Assembly: GCF_000382245.1 (NCBI RefSeq)
Contig: NZ_KB907862.1
Location: 1 to 64,000 of the forward strand
Direction of reading: 5' to 3'
Origin: Kushneria aurantia DSM 21353
GTDB taxonomy: Bacteria; Pseudomonadota; Gammaproteobacteria; Pseudomonadales; Halomonadaceae
Length of the DNA stretch: 64,000 bases
Below the pieces are notes generated by a model. That model made no database searches. It was not told the DNA's origin and saw only the letters and a list, made by a program, of their open reading frames with translations. Positions 55,499-63,833 of this stretch are shown piece after piece. The translations under genes were made by a program, and so were the position numbers. The first letter of the stretch is position 1. Every line of letters starts with the position of its first letter.

Positions 55499-57340
55499 TC
55501 AACGCAGGCTGGCGAAGCCGAGCCCGCTGTCGCTCTCCTTGGCGACGCACTTGAGCAGCGCCGAGCAGGCCTCGATATCGCTCTCCTCGCGGCTGCGGCG
55601 GCAGGGGTGCAGGCACAGCGCGGCAGCGGCCACCGCCAGCAGCGGGAAGCGCCGCGGCGCACCGAAGCGGTCGGTGCCGTCGAGATAGCCACGCTGGCGG
55701 CTGGCTTCGTCGTAGAACTGCAGCGCTTCCTGGCGCAGGTCCTCCTGCAGTGCGGCAATGCGCGTGCGGGCGATGTCGTAATCCTCGATATCCATGATCA
55801 GCACGAAGTCATCGCCGCCCACATGGCCGACGAAACAGCCGCTATCGGCGAAGTGGGCGGAGAGTAGCTGGCCGAACAGCATCAGCACCCGATCGCCCTG
55901 ACGAAAGCCGTAGCGATCATTGAAGGCCTTGAAATTGTCGAGGTCGAAGTAGACCAGACACCAGGGATGCGCCCTGCGGCCCAGCCGCGCGGCAACTTCC
56001 CGGGCGATCGAGCGGTTGCCCGGCAATCGGGTGAGCGGGTTTTCATCGCGGGCGCGGTGCATGTCACGGCGCTGAATGGCGTGAATCAGGGTGGCGGCAC
56101 GCCAGAGCCCCTGATAGCGCCCCTCGCAGGTGGCAAATACGCCCTCGCCACCGGCTGTTGTATCTTCCTGCTGATGATAGAGATCGAGCAGTCGCGACAG
56201 CGGCGTTCCTGCCTCGGCACTGGGTATGACGCGCACAAGGCGCGCCATCTGGTCGGCGACCCGATGGCGCTTGAGCAGCGCATGGCCGAAGGGCGAGTAC
56301 ATACTCAAACGCAGCGCCTGCTCGTGCAGGACACCCAGCGGCCGCTCATCGTCGTCGATCACCGGAAAGAAGCTGTGCTCCCGGTGGTCGCGAAACATGG
56401 TCAGCGCATCGGTCATCAGCATTTCCGGGCGCAGGATCGGCGGCTGGCTGATCTGCTCGCTCAGAAAGCGGCTCTCCTCGTCGTCGCTGCGTCCCTCGGT
56501 AGTGCGCAGATCGGCGATGTGCTCGTAAACATCGCGCAGCCGCTCGCAGGCGGTAAGCGGGTGCTGGATCAGATGGCCCTGCACAAGATCGCTGCCGATA
56601 TCGCAGCAGGCGTGAAATTCATGCTCGTTCTCGACCCCTTCAGCGATCACCTCGACTCCCAGGGTATGGGCGAGGCTGGCCATATGGGCAACAAACAGCT
56701 TGCGACGATGGTCACCGCCCAGGCCGGCGACGAAGTGACGGTCGATCTTGAGATAGTCCGGACGCAGATCATGCAGCCGCATCAGACCGGCGTGGCCGAC
56801 GCCGAAATTGTCGATTGCCAGCCGCATGTGGTGACGCCGACACGCCTGCAGTAGTTCGAGCCTCGAGGGCTGCTGCATGATGTCGTGGCGTTCGGAAAGC
56901 TCCAGCACCAACTGCTCGGGACGCAGGCCGTGGCGGGCAAGGTGTTCGACCAGCGCCTCCGGCGACAGCCCCTGCTGGCAGTCAGAACGGTTATCGACGT
57001 TGAGAAAGAGCCGTGCCCCGGGTAGCCCCTCGAGACGCGCAAAGGCGCCAAAAGCCAGCTCGCGCAACAGCGCTTCCAGTTCATCGAGACGTCGGGACTG
57101 CCGGGCGCCGTCAAGCAGCGCCACGGCGGAGTCAAAGCCCAGCGACTGATAGCCGCGCAGCAGCGCTTCGACACCGTGGCAACGCCCGGTGTGAACGTTG
57201 ACGATCGGCTGGAAGGCGTAGTGCAGCACCTGCGACAGCCGCTCGATGTCATCGAAGGCGCCATCGCAACAGCGCCCTGTGTGGATCGGGGCCTCCCTGG
57301 CCGTCTGCTGCTCCCTCGTTGCCTGGCGCTTGTATGCCAT
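55499..57340 (-). CDS. EAL-CBS-GGDEF cyclic-di-GMP protein with degenerate motifs
   Basis: A 613-residue protein in the order EAL (about 35-270), paired CBS-like region (295-430) and GGDEF (450-590). EAL residues E58 (EALLR), N114, E147, D177, K198, E234 and Q254 are present, but the usual DDFG is DNFG (N178 in place of a metal-binding Asp). The GGDEF motif is GGDDF at 508-512, and no RxxD inhibitory site precedes it. It may make or bind c-di-GMP with reduced turnover. The CBS pair could sense adenine nucleotides. Its stop lies 17 bp from the repeat array. Confidence 0.88.
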   Translation of the reverse strand: MAYKRQATREQQTAREAPIHTGRCCDGAFDDIERLSQVLHYAFQPIVNVHTGRCHGVEALLRGYQSLGFDSAVALLDGARQSRRLDELEALLRELAFGAFARLEGLPGARLFLNVDNRSDCQQGLSPEALVEHLARHGLRPEQLVLELSERHDIMQQPSRLELLQACRRHHMRLAIDNFGVGHAGLMRLHDLRPDYLKIDRHFVAGLGGDHRRKLFVAHMASLAHTLGVEVIAEGVENEHEFHACCDIGSDLVQGHLIQHPLTACERLRDVYEHIADLRTTEGRSDDEESRFLSEQISQPPILRPEMLMTDALTMFRDHREHSFFPVIDDDERPLGVLHEQALRLSMYSPFGHALLKRHRVADQMARLVRVIPSAEAGTPLSRLLDLYHQQEDTTAGGEGVFATCEGRYQGLWRAATLIHAIQRRDMHRARDENPLTRLPGNRSIAREVAARLGRRAHPWCLVYFDLDNFKAFNDRYGFRQGDRVLMLFGQLLSAHFADSGCFVGHVGGDDFVLIMDIEDYDIARTRIAALQEDLRQEALQFYDEASRQRGYLDGTDRFGAPRRFPLLAVAAAALCLHPCRRSREESDIEACSALLKCVAKESDSGLGFASLR

Positions 57341-57556
57341 TGTCGAGCCCTCCGGCCCGGTAGATGAAACCGGTCACTGGCCGTTTTACAAGGAGGTTAT
57401 TAACGTCGTCGATCAAAGCCGATAACGGCCTGCAGTCCAACGAGCTTGAATGAACTTTTCATTAAACTTCGGAGACTACCGGAAGGCGCATTTTATTCAA
57501 TACACGGCGCACCGCCAGCGTCAGGCTGAGGGCTACATCACCGCCGGAGTCCTGTC

Positions 57557-58147
57557 GTGCCGACGCTCATACTCTCCATGTCGTTGTTCGCCCTCGCCGC
57601 CTCGCTGTCGCCCGGCCCGGTCAACCTGGTGGCCCTGCACAGCGGGCTGCACTTCGGTCTGCGCCGAGCGCTGCGCCACGTGACCGGCGCCACCCTCGGT
57701 TTCACTCTGCTGCTGGTGCTGATCGGCTCGGGGATGGAGGGGTTGAGCGCTATTGTGCCGCGGCTGACCGAACTGCTGCGCTGGGTCGGCATGGGCTATC
57801 TGCTGTGGATGGCGTGGGGGCTGAGCCGATCGGACGGCCCCGGCCACGAGCGCGCCGCACCGCTGCCGCCCTCATTCTGGCGCGGCGCGCTGATGCAGTG
57901 GCTCAACCCCAAGGCGTGGATCGCCTCGGCAGCCGGTGTCAGCGTTTATACCGCCGACGGCGGCGCGGCGCTGACAGTGTTGTTCATCGTACTCTTTTTC
58001 GTCATCTGTTACGCCAGCCTGGCGAGCTGGGCCCTGCTCGGCGCTCGTCTCGGGCGGCGCGTCATGGAACAACGCCGCCTGCAGTGGCTCAATCGTCTGA
58101 TGGCAGCGGGTCTGGTCATTGCTGCACTATCGATCACTCTGATATAG
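57557..58147 (+). CDS. LysE/RhtB-family amino-acid exporter
   Basis: A 196-residue membrane protein with the signature LAASLSPGPVNLVALHSGL at residues 13-31 and QWLNPKAWIASAAG near 114. The start is GTG 57557, preceded by CGGAG seven nucleotides upstream. Its end overlaps the convergent AraC gene by 14 bp. AraC/LysE pairs often form an export module induced by the exported amino acid; the substrate is unknown. Confidence 0.87.
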   Translation: MPTLILSMSLFALAASLSPGPVNLVALHSGLHFGLRRALRHVTGATLGFTLLLVLIGSGMEGLSAIVPRLTELLRWVGMGYLLWMAWGLSRSDGPGHERAAPLPPSFWRGALMQWLNPKAWIASAAGVSVYTADGGAALTVLFIVLFFVICYASLASWALLGARLGRRVMEQRRLQWLNRLMAAGLVIAALSITLI

Positions 58148-58955
58148 CGTGGCGGTAGCGACCCGGCGTGGCGGCGGTGAGCCGCTTGAAGACGCGCTGA
58201 AAGTGCGCCTGGTCGGCAAAGCGGCTGGCCAGCGCCGCCTCGGCGATGGAAGCCCCCTGACGCAGGCGCTGCTGACCATAGCGTAGCCGGCAGTCGATCA
58301 CAAAGGCGTGGGGGGTAATGCCGTAGTGGCGGCGAAAGGCGCGTACCAGATGCGCCACCGACATGCCGGCCTGCGATGCGATCCCTTCAAGCGTCAGCGT
58401 CTCGGTGCAGCGTTCGCGAATCAGCGTCGCCACGCCGGCCAGCGCCGCGCTTTCGAGCCGGTTCTCTTCGCTGTCCGCCTCGAGCGTCGCCAGCGCCAGG
58501 CGCAGCAGCGCGTCGACACGCTCGGGCGCCACACGGGTGGCCGTATCGAAGAGGTCGTCAAACAGCGTCGCCAGTGCCCCATAAAGGGCCGCGTCGCGGC
58601 TGGCGCGCACGCCTACCGGGCGGAGGGGGCCACCGTCCGGTTGCAGGCCGGCCAGGTAATCGGCGTCGATGTAGAGCATGCCATAGGACCAGGGGAGATC
58701 ATCGACCGGATTGCAGGCGTGTACCTCACCGGGGTTCATCGCCACTACGGCACCGGCGGTCAGCGGCAGTACCTGTTCGCCGCCGCTGTCATGGTAGCGA
58801 TAGACACTGCGCCCACCCAGTATCGCCCCCAGTGAGAAGGCGTCGTGACTGTGCAGCCCATAGGCGATGTGGCGTCCGTCGCGGGTCAGCCGCGCTTCCA
58901 GCCACGGCAGCGCCGCGCTGCGCCAGAAGCGGATATTGTCGTTCGTTCTGCTCAT
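58134..58955 (-). CDS. AraC-family regulator
   Basis: A 273-residue regulator with an N-terminal cupin-like sensor (HSHDAFSLGAILGG, AVVAMNPGEVHACNP) and a C-terminal double helix-turn-helix (EGIASQAGMSVAHLVRAFRR, EAALASRFADQAHFQRVFKR, PGRYR). ATG 58955 follows GAGG and drops eight upstream residues. Convergent with LysE, which it may control. Its first 13 codons are duplicated at 61988-62027, 3 kb away. Confidence 0.87.
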   Translation of the reverse strand: MSRTNDNIRFWRSAALPWLEARLTRDGRHIAYGLHSHDAFSLGAILGGRSVYRYHDSGGEQVLPLTAGAVVAMNPGEVHACNPVDDLPWSYGMLYIDADYLAGLQPDGGPLRPVGVRASRDAALYGALATLFDDLFDTATRVAPERVDALLRLALATLEADSEENRLESAALAGVATLIRERCTETLTLEGIASQAGMSVAHLVRAFRRHYGITPHAFVIDCRLRYGQQRLRQGASIAEAALASRFADQAHFQRVFKRLTAATPGRYRHAISE

Positions 58956-58957
58956 GC
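58918..58957. repeat. Left direct repeat of block C (AraC gene 5' end)
   Basis: Forty nucleotides, including the AraC start codon, are identical to 61988-62027 in the same orientation; weaker similarity continues on both sides (CACGGCAGCG to the left, GGTAAC to the right). Confidence 0.82.
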
Positions 58958-59032
58958 CCGACCTCGGCTCTGGTAACAACTCGGTTATAAAGTGTTTGGC
59001 GTACGGTTGTCATGTTGGCCAGGCACGATAGC

Positions 59033-59650
59033 TCAGCCCGAACAAACACCTCCTGCTCCTTTGGCAAGGGCCTCCAGCGCCACCTCAAAAGCACTGTCAG
59101 GTATTAACTGACCAGTCATAAGCCGGTACCACGCCCATCCATACAGCAGATCCACCAGCCCCTCCAGATCGACATCCGATGCAATCTCGCCACGATCACG
59201 AGCACGCTGAAAAGCCATGACCGACTGTCGTCGTCGTGGCGCCAGTGCTTCTTCACGCAGCTTTTTAACCGTTTCCGAACTGGCCTGCATCTCGACCACA
59301 AGGCTGCAAAAAATACGTCCGGCCGATGTCTCACGCCAGGACCTGAAAAGCTCATGCATTCGCAGCTTGAGCTCAGTTAACAGATCAGCTTCTTCAGGAA
59401 TCTCGGGAGGTGGCAATATCTCGCGATGAAAGAGTTCAAGAAGCAGCTCTGTTTTGTCCGGCCACCAGCGATAGATTGTCGGCTTGCCTACGCCCGCTCT
59501 TTTGGCCACGGCTTCCATGGCAAATCCGGTAGGGCCGCGCTCCGCAATCAACCCAAGCGCTGCATCCAGCACTGCCTTATGAGCTTCAGCGCTACGTTTG
59601 TTACCAGTGCGGAGTCTTTTACGCATATCGCTCCTTGCATTGACTGTCAT
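59033..59650 (-). CDS. TetR-family regulator
   Basis: A 205-residue TetR/AcrR protein. The DNA-binding part is LDAALGLIAERGPTGFAMEA and VAKRAGVGKPTIYRWWPDKT at about residues 28-65, followed by a helical ligand domain. ATG 59650 follows AAGGGG. Divergent from the permease/amidohydrolase genes; the palindrome at 59668-59680 sits in their promoter, so it is almost certainly their repressor. Lower GC than the flanking genes. Confidence 0.88.
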   Translation of the reverse strand: MTVNARSDMRKRLRTGNKRSAEAHKAVLDAALGLIAERGPTGFAMEAVAKRAGVGKPTIYRWWPDKTELLLELFHREILPPPEIPEEADLLTELKLRMHELFRSWRETSAGRIFCSLVVEMQASSETVKKLREEALAPRRRQSVMAFQRARDRGEIASDVDLEGLVDLLYGWAWYRLMTGQLIPDSAFEVALEALAKGAGGVCSG

Positions 59651-59661
59651 GGCCCGACCCC

Positions 59662-59689
59662 TTGACGTTACGTTCCGTAATGGTAAGAT
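59662..59689 (+). promoter_or_regulatory. Promoter of the permease cassette with TetR operator
   Basis: TTGACG (59662-59667) and TAAGAT (59684-59689) form a sigma-70-type promoter with a 16-bp spacer. The spacer holds the perfect palindrome TTACG-TTC-CGTAA (59668-59680). A repressor bound there would block RNA polymerase directly. Drives the genes starting at 59723. Confidence 0.72.
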
Positions 59690-59722
59690 CAAGTCAGCAT
59701 TGCTGGCAGGAAATACTCAATA

Positions 59723-59929
59723 ATGGCTGTTTTTCTGGAGCGTCTGAAGCTCGCGCTTACTCTGCTGGGCCCCACCTGGTTGATTATCACACTGCTACTG
59801 ATGTTCTGGGAGCCCATCATCGTTTCAATGGCCGCCTGGCAGGTAGCAGCACTGATAGCTCCTCAGGTCATCATGATCGTGACCTTTCTGATCACGCCGC
59901 TGGCTCAGAAGTTTCTGAATCGAAAATAA
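59723..59929 (+). CDS. Small two-span membrane protein
   Basis: A 68-residue hydrophobic protein with two predicted spans (LALTLLGPTWLIITLLLMFW and VAALIAPQVIMIVTFLITPL) and a basic C-terminal end (KFLNRK). AGGAAAT lies about 11 nt upstream of ATG 59723. It is the first gene of the TetR-controlled cassette, 38 bp before the permease. No family recognised; it could be an accessory subunit of the permease. Confidence 0.65.
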   Translation: MAVFLERLKLALTLLGPTWLIITLLLMFWEPIIVSMAAWQVAALIAPQVIMIVTFLITPLAQKFLNRK

Positions 59930-59967
59930 TCCACTGAAACCATACTACAACAAGCATAAGGCTCATC

Positions 59968-61317
59968 ATGACTGATCAACATCAAAATGTGGTTTTCGAT
60001 TATGGGATCGAAGATCGCATGCCCTTAACCCGTACTACTCTCTTCGGCTTCCAGCATCTTTTGGCATTGACAGGCATCTGGATTTTCCCCGTTCTGATCG
60101 GACAGGCATTGTCCCTGACAGCGCAACAGACAGGCTACATTATCCAGGCCTGCTTTCTTACCACCGGCCTGGTCACGATTTTACAATCCGGACGCTTTCT
60201 CAAACTACCGGTTGTTCAAGGGCCAACGGCTGCCTTTTTTGTTGCCGTTCTGGCTGCGGGTCAGGATGAAGGGCTTGGCGTCGCGTTTGGATCGATGGTG
60301 GTCGCCGCTTTGATCTTCATGCTGCTCTCAGTCCCCGTAGGAAGAATGGGACTAATGGGCAACCTTATTCGGTATATATCGCCGCCGATAGTTTACGGCA
60401 CGCTTATGGTAATCATCGGCGCTCAGCTCGCCAGCATCGGATTGCAGGGGTGGTTCGGTACACCTGATACGCCTGCCTTTGGGGTTGCCAGCTTCATAAC
60501 GGCTTGTTTGACCGTACTCATTATTCTGTCCTGCATGACAATGGCCCGTAAAGGCCTTCTTCGTCGAGGAGCGCTATTGTGGGGTATTATCGGCGGGAGC
60601 CTGATAGCATTACTGACAGGTATCAGCCCGTTACCGGATACCGCTTCAGCGTCTGCTATCGGTGTACCGAAGCTGCTACCCTTTGGCTTCGGTGTTTCCG
60701 CACCTATCGTTGCCCTGATGCTGCTCGCCTTTTTGCAAGCCGGAGCAGAAGCAATGGGTATGTATACACTATTGGCCGACTGGGGAGGCCAGCCGCTCGA
60801 TACAAAGCGAGTCAACCGCGGCCTCTTCACCGAGTTTCTGGGCTCCGCCAGTGGTGCTCTGTTTGGAGGTCTGGGCACTACCTCCTATCCGGAAAATGTC
60901 GGAATTATAAGGCTATCCAGGGTCGGCAGCCGCTTTGTGACTCTTGCTGCCGGCGTCTTTGCCGTTGCGTTGAGTTGCCTACCGCAGTTTGCGCTTTTCA
61001 TCGCCGGCCTGCCTGGCGCCGTGCTTTCAGCCGCTTCCACAGTTCTGTTTGGCACTATTGCAATAAGCGGCATTCAGATGCTCGCGCGGATAGATTGGGA
61101 TGAGTACAACATTGCAGTGGCCGCTCCATCCTTCATTATTTCACTAGGCACACAGTTTTTACCGCAGGAGGTCGTGGCGCTTTTTCCTGATTCATTGGAA
61201 AGCATACTCACCCAGCCCATGATGGTCGGTATCGTGCTTCTCATGGCGCTCAACTATCTTGTTAACTTTCAGCTACGCCCAATGATGGAGAAGCGAAAGG
61301 AGGAGAAAAAAATATGA
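59968..61317 (+). CDS. NCS2-family nucleobase permease
   Basis: A 449-residue membrane protein with about 14 spans, matching the uracil/xanthine (NAT/NCS2) family: GFQHLLALTGIWIFPVLIG, KLPVVQGPTAAFFVAVLA (helix 3), FLQAGAEAMGMYTLLADWGG (substrate helix 8 region) and GLGTTSYPENVGIIRLSRVG (helix 10 signature). It takes up a pyrimidine, purine or related ring with protons. Overlaps the amidohydrolase start by 4 bp. Confidence 0.88.
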   Translation: MTDQHQNVVFDYGIEDRMPLTRTTLFGFQHLLALTGIWIFPVLIGQALSLTAQQTGYIIQACFLTTGLVTILQSGRFLKLPVVQGPTAAFFVAVLAAGQDEGLGVAFGSMVVAALIFMLLSVPVGRMGLMGNLIRYISPPIVYGTLMVIIGAQLASIGLQGWFGTPDTPAFGVASFITACLTVLIILSCMTMARKGLLRRGALLWGIIGGSLIALLTGISPLPDTASASAIGVPKLLPFGFGVSAPIVALMLLAFLQAGAEAMGMYTLLADWGGQPLDTKRVNRGLFTEFLGSASGALFGGLGTTSYPENVGIIRLSRVGSRFVTLAAGVFAVALSCLPQFALFIAGLPGAVLSAASTVLFGTIAISGIQMLARIDWDEYNIAVAAPSFIISLGTQFLPQEVVALFPDSLESILTQPMMVGIVLLMALNYLVNFQLRPMMEKRKEEKKI

Positions 61318-61964
61318 ATAAGCCTCTGGTGAAATGGACGATCAACCCATGTCGAAGTGCCATCATTGTTGTCGATATGCAGCGTGTTTTCTGTGATGAA
61401 TCCGGAGCACTTTATGTGCCGCAGACCAAAACCATTATCTCCAATATTCGAAAACTTATCGACGCGGCACGTGCCGAAATGCTTCCCGTCATATACCTGC
61501 GACATGTAGTACGTGGCGATGGCACGGATACCGGACGCATGCGCGACCTTTATCCCGACGTCGATACTATCCTGGCACGAGGACATAAAAGCATCGAGAT
61601 TATTGAGGAAATTGCTCCGAAAAGAGAAGATGTTATTATCGACAAACTTTTTTACAGCGGTTTTCACAATACCGACCTCGACACGGTGTTGCGCTCCAGG
61701 GATATCGACACACTCATTGTCTGTGGTACTGTTACCAATGTCTGTTGTGAAACAACCATTAGAGATGGCGCGCATCGTGAATACAAGATGATAGCGCTTT
61801 CAGACGGTAATGCCGCCATGGATTATCCGGATCTTGGCTTCGGGTCATTAACCGCTGAACAAGTGCAACGTGTCTCCATGACGACAATCGCCTACGAATT
61901 TGGTGAGGTGGCCACTACCGATAACGTCATAAGGAGACTGCGCTCAACAAAACATGTCGAATGA
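61314..61964 (+). CDS. Isochorismatase-family amidohydrolase (RutB/biuret hydrolase-like)
   Basis: A 216-residue cysteine hydrolase. The catalytic triad appears as SAIIVVDMQRVF (Asp), VIIDKLFYSGFHN (Lys) and CGTVTNVCCETTIRDGA (Cys). Relatives include ureidoacrylate amidohydrolase RutB, biuret hydrolase and N-carbamoylsarcosine amidase. Coupling to an NCS2 permease and a TetR regulator points to a ureido or carbamoyl compound from nucleobase breakdown, but the other rut genes are absent here. Confidence 0.82.
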   Translation: MNKPLVKWTINPCRSAIIVVDMQRVFCDESGALYVPQTKTIISNIRKLIDAARAEMLPVIYLRHVVRGDGTDTGRMRDLYPDVDTILARGHKSIEIIEEIAPKREDVIIDKLFYSGFHNTDLDTVLRSRDIDTLIVCGTVTNVCCETTIRDGAHREYKMIALSDGNAAMDYPDLGFGSLTAEQVQRVSMTTIAYEFGEVATTDNVIRRLRSTKHVE

Positions 61965-61987
61965 AACAACAGGCTGTCACGGCAGCG

Positions 61988-62027
61988 CTGCGCCAGAAGC
62001 GGATATTGTCGTTCGTTCTGCTCATGC
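61988..62027 (-). pseudogene. Relic of the AraC gene 5' end; right repeat of block C
   Basis: Forty nucleotides identical to 58918-58957 carry the start codon and first 13 codons of the AraC gene (MSRTNDNIRFWRS) on the minus strand, after which the frame is lost within the isochorismatase 3' flank. A 5-nt deletion separates it from further similarity to the left (CACGGCAGCG). It lies 79 bp before the end of the PhoD gene. Confidence 0.82.
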
Positions 62028-62105
62028 TCGCCCCTGAATCCCGGTAACGCTGCTTTTATAGCGCGAAACGGGGGCGAGAAGAACTCCCTGGCCGGGCAGC
62101 CTCTA

Positions 62106-63665
62106 TCAGGCGCGACGGCGTTCCGGTATGAGCCGCTGGGTATGCAGGGCGTTACCGCCGGTGTCCTTGAGGGTTACCGTCAGCGCCTCGCTTTCACCCT
62201 CGAGGTCCACCTGACCGAAGAACTGATAGCCCGCTGTGGGCGGCAGGTTGCTCTGCCCCTCGGGAGGCGCCTTGTAGAACACCACTTCGGGACCAAAGGT
62301 ACCATCAAGCTCATTGGGGCCGAAGGTGCCGGCGTGCAGCGGACCGCTGACGAACTCCCAGAAGGGTTTGAACGCCTTGAAGGCGGCACGCTCCGGGGCA
62401 TAGTGGTGTGCGGCGGTGTAGTGCACATCGGCGGTAAACCACACCACGTTGTCGATGTCGTCGTCGCGGATCGCCTGCAACAGACGGGCAATTTCGATCT
62501 CGCGCCCCAGCGGTGGACCGCCCTCGCCGTTGGCGACCGCTTCGAAGCGCTGTCCATCGGGCACCACCAGGCCGATCGGCATGTCGGCAGCGATGATCTT
62601 CCAGGTGGCCGTGGAGTCGTTGAGCGCGCCGCGCAGCCAGCGGAACTGGTTGTCGCCCAGAAAGGCGCTCTCTTCGTTGCGCTGCGACTGGCGGTTGTCG
62701 CTGTTGTCACCGCGGTAGCTGCGCATATCGAGCATGAAGACCTCGATACTCGGCCCCCAGCGAAAGCGGCGGTAGAGACGCTGTGGCGCCGCGGCCTCCA
62801 TGCGGATCGGCATATAGTCGATAAAGGCGCGCCGGGCACGGGCGGAGAGCAGCGCCACGTTCTTTTCACTATAGCGGTCGTCGTCGAGAATCTCGCTCGG
62901 GTACCAGTTGTTGACCGTTTCATGGTCATCCCACTGCGCCAGCATGGGCACCTCGGCGACGAAGCGGCGGAAGTGGGCATCAAGATGATTGTAGGCGTGC
63001 TGGCCGCGATACTCCGCCAGCGTCTCGGCCACCTTGCGCTTGGCCGGTGTGACGATGTTGCGCCAGACCCCGCCGCCGGGAAGTTCGACACGCTCCTGAA
63101 GCGGCCCGTCGGCGTAGACACTGTCGCCGGAGTGGATAAAGAAGTCGGGTTGCTGACGGCGCATGGTTTCCCAACCCAGCATGCCACCACGCGCCTCGTC
63201 GATGCCCCAGCCCTGACCGACCACGTCGCCGGACCACACAAACCGCACGTCGCGAGGGCCGTCCACCGGCATCGACAGCCGCCCACTGACCGGTGCACTG
63301 AGCGCGCGGTCGTCATCGAGGGCGGCGCAGCGCATGCGGTAGTGCACCTCCTGCATACCGCGCAGGCCCGTGGCGTCGATCCGGCCGATCAGGTCGGTGT
63401 CGGGCAGCACGTCCAGCGGCGCCAGCCGGCGCGCGCCGCGAAATTCCGGGTTATCCGCCACCTCGATCAGCATCCGCGCGGGCCTGTCGGTGCGCCCCCA
63501 CAGCATGGCGCGGTCGGCCAGTACATCGCCGCTCATCAGGCTCGTCACCTGCGGCCGGCGGTTGTCGGCCAGCACGATCGCCGGCGCGCCAAGCAGTCCA
63601 CTACCGGCCAGGCCCAGCCCGGTGCAGCTGCTCAGCGCCAGAAAATCGCGTCGTGAAATGCTCAT
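62106..63665 (-). CDS. PhoD-family alkaline phosphatase, Tat-exported
   Basis: A 519-residue precursor. MSISRRDFLALSSCTGLGLA is a Tat signal (twin Arg), cleaved near PAIVLADN. After an N-terminal Ig-like domain, the metallophosphoesterase domain shows RFVWSGDVVGQGWG, FIHSGDSVYADG, AQWDDHETVNNW and VWFTADVHYTAAHH, matching PhoD metal ligands (Fe and Ca in characterised members). It hydrolyses phosphate mono- or diesters outside the cytoplasm. ATG 63665 follows GGAGG, so the GTG two codons upstream is rejected. Confidence 0.9.
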   Translation of the reverse strand: MSISRRDFLALSSCTGLGLAGSGLLGAPAIVLADNRRPQVTSLMSGDVLADRAMLWGRTDRPARMLIEVADNPEFRGARRLAPLDVLPDTDLIGRIDATGLRGMQEVHYRMRCAALDDDRALSAPVSGRLSMPVDGPRDVRFVWSGDVVGQGWGIDEARGGMLGWETMRRQQPDFFIHSGDSVYADGPLQERVELPGGGVWRNIVTPAKRKVAETLAEYRGQHAYNHLDAHFRRFVAEVPMLAQWDDHETVNNWYPSEILDDDRYSEKNVALLSARARRAFIDYMPIRMEAAAPQRLYRRFRWGPSIEVFMLDMRSYRGDNSDNRQSQRNEESAFLGDNQFRWLRGALNDSTATWKIIAADMPIGLVVPDGQRFEAVANGEGGPPLGREIEIARLLQAIRDDDIDNVVWFTADVHYTAAHHYAPERAAFKAFKPFWEFVSGPLHAGTFGPNELDGTFGPEVVFYKAPPEGQSNLPPTAGYQFFGQVDLEGESEALTVTLKDTGGNALHTQRLIPERRRA

Positions 63666-63833
63666 TGTCACCCTCCATCAAGCGTTATGAATGCGGTGCA
63701 CAGCAACACCGCCCCGCCAGTCTGGAAAGTGCGCGTGACAGAAAGGATTAACCACCATGACGTTCGCGTGAAGGCCCCGGCCCGGGCGGCATGAACGCCA
63801 CCCGGGACCTGTAAAAGAGCGCCCGTCGTTCGC

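Noticed and set aside
62142-63656. Plus-strand open frame (504 codons) opposite phoD
   Set aside because: Shadow of the PhoD gene, which has a Tat signal and all metal motifs.
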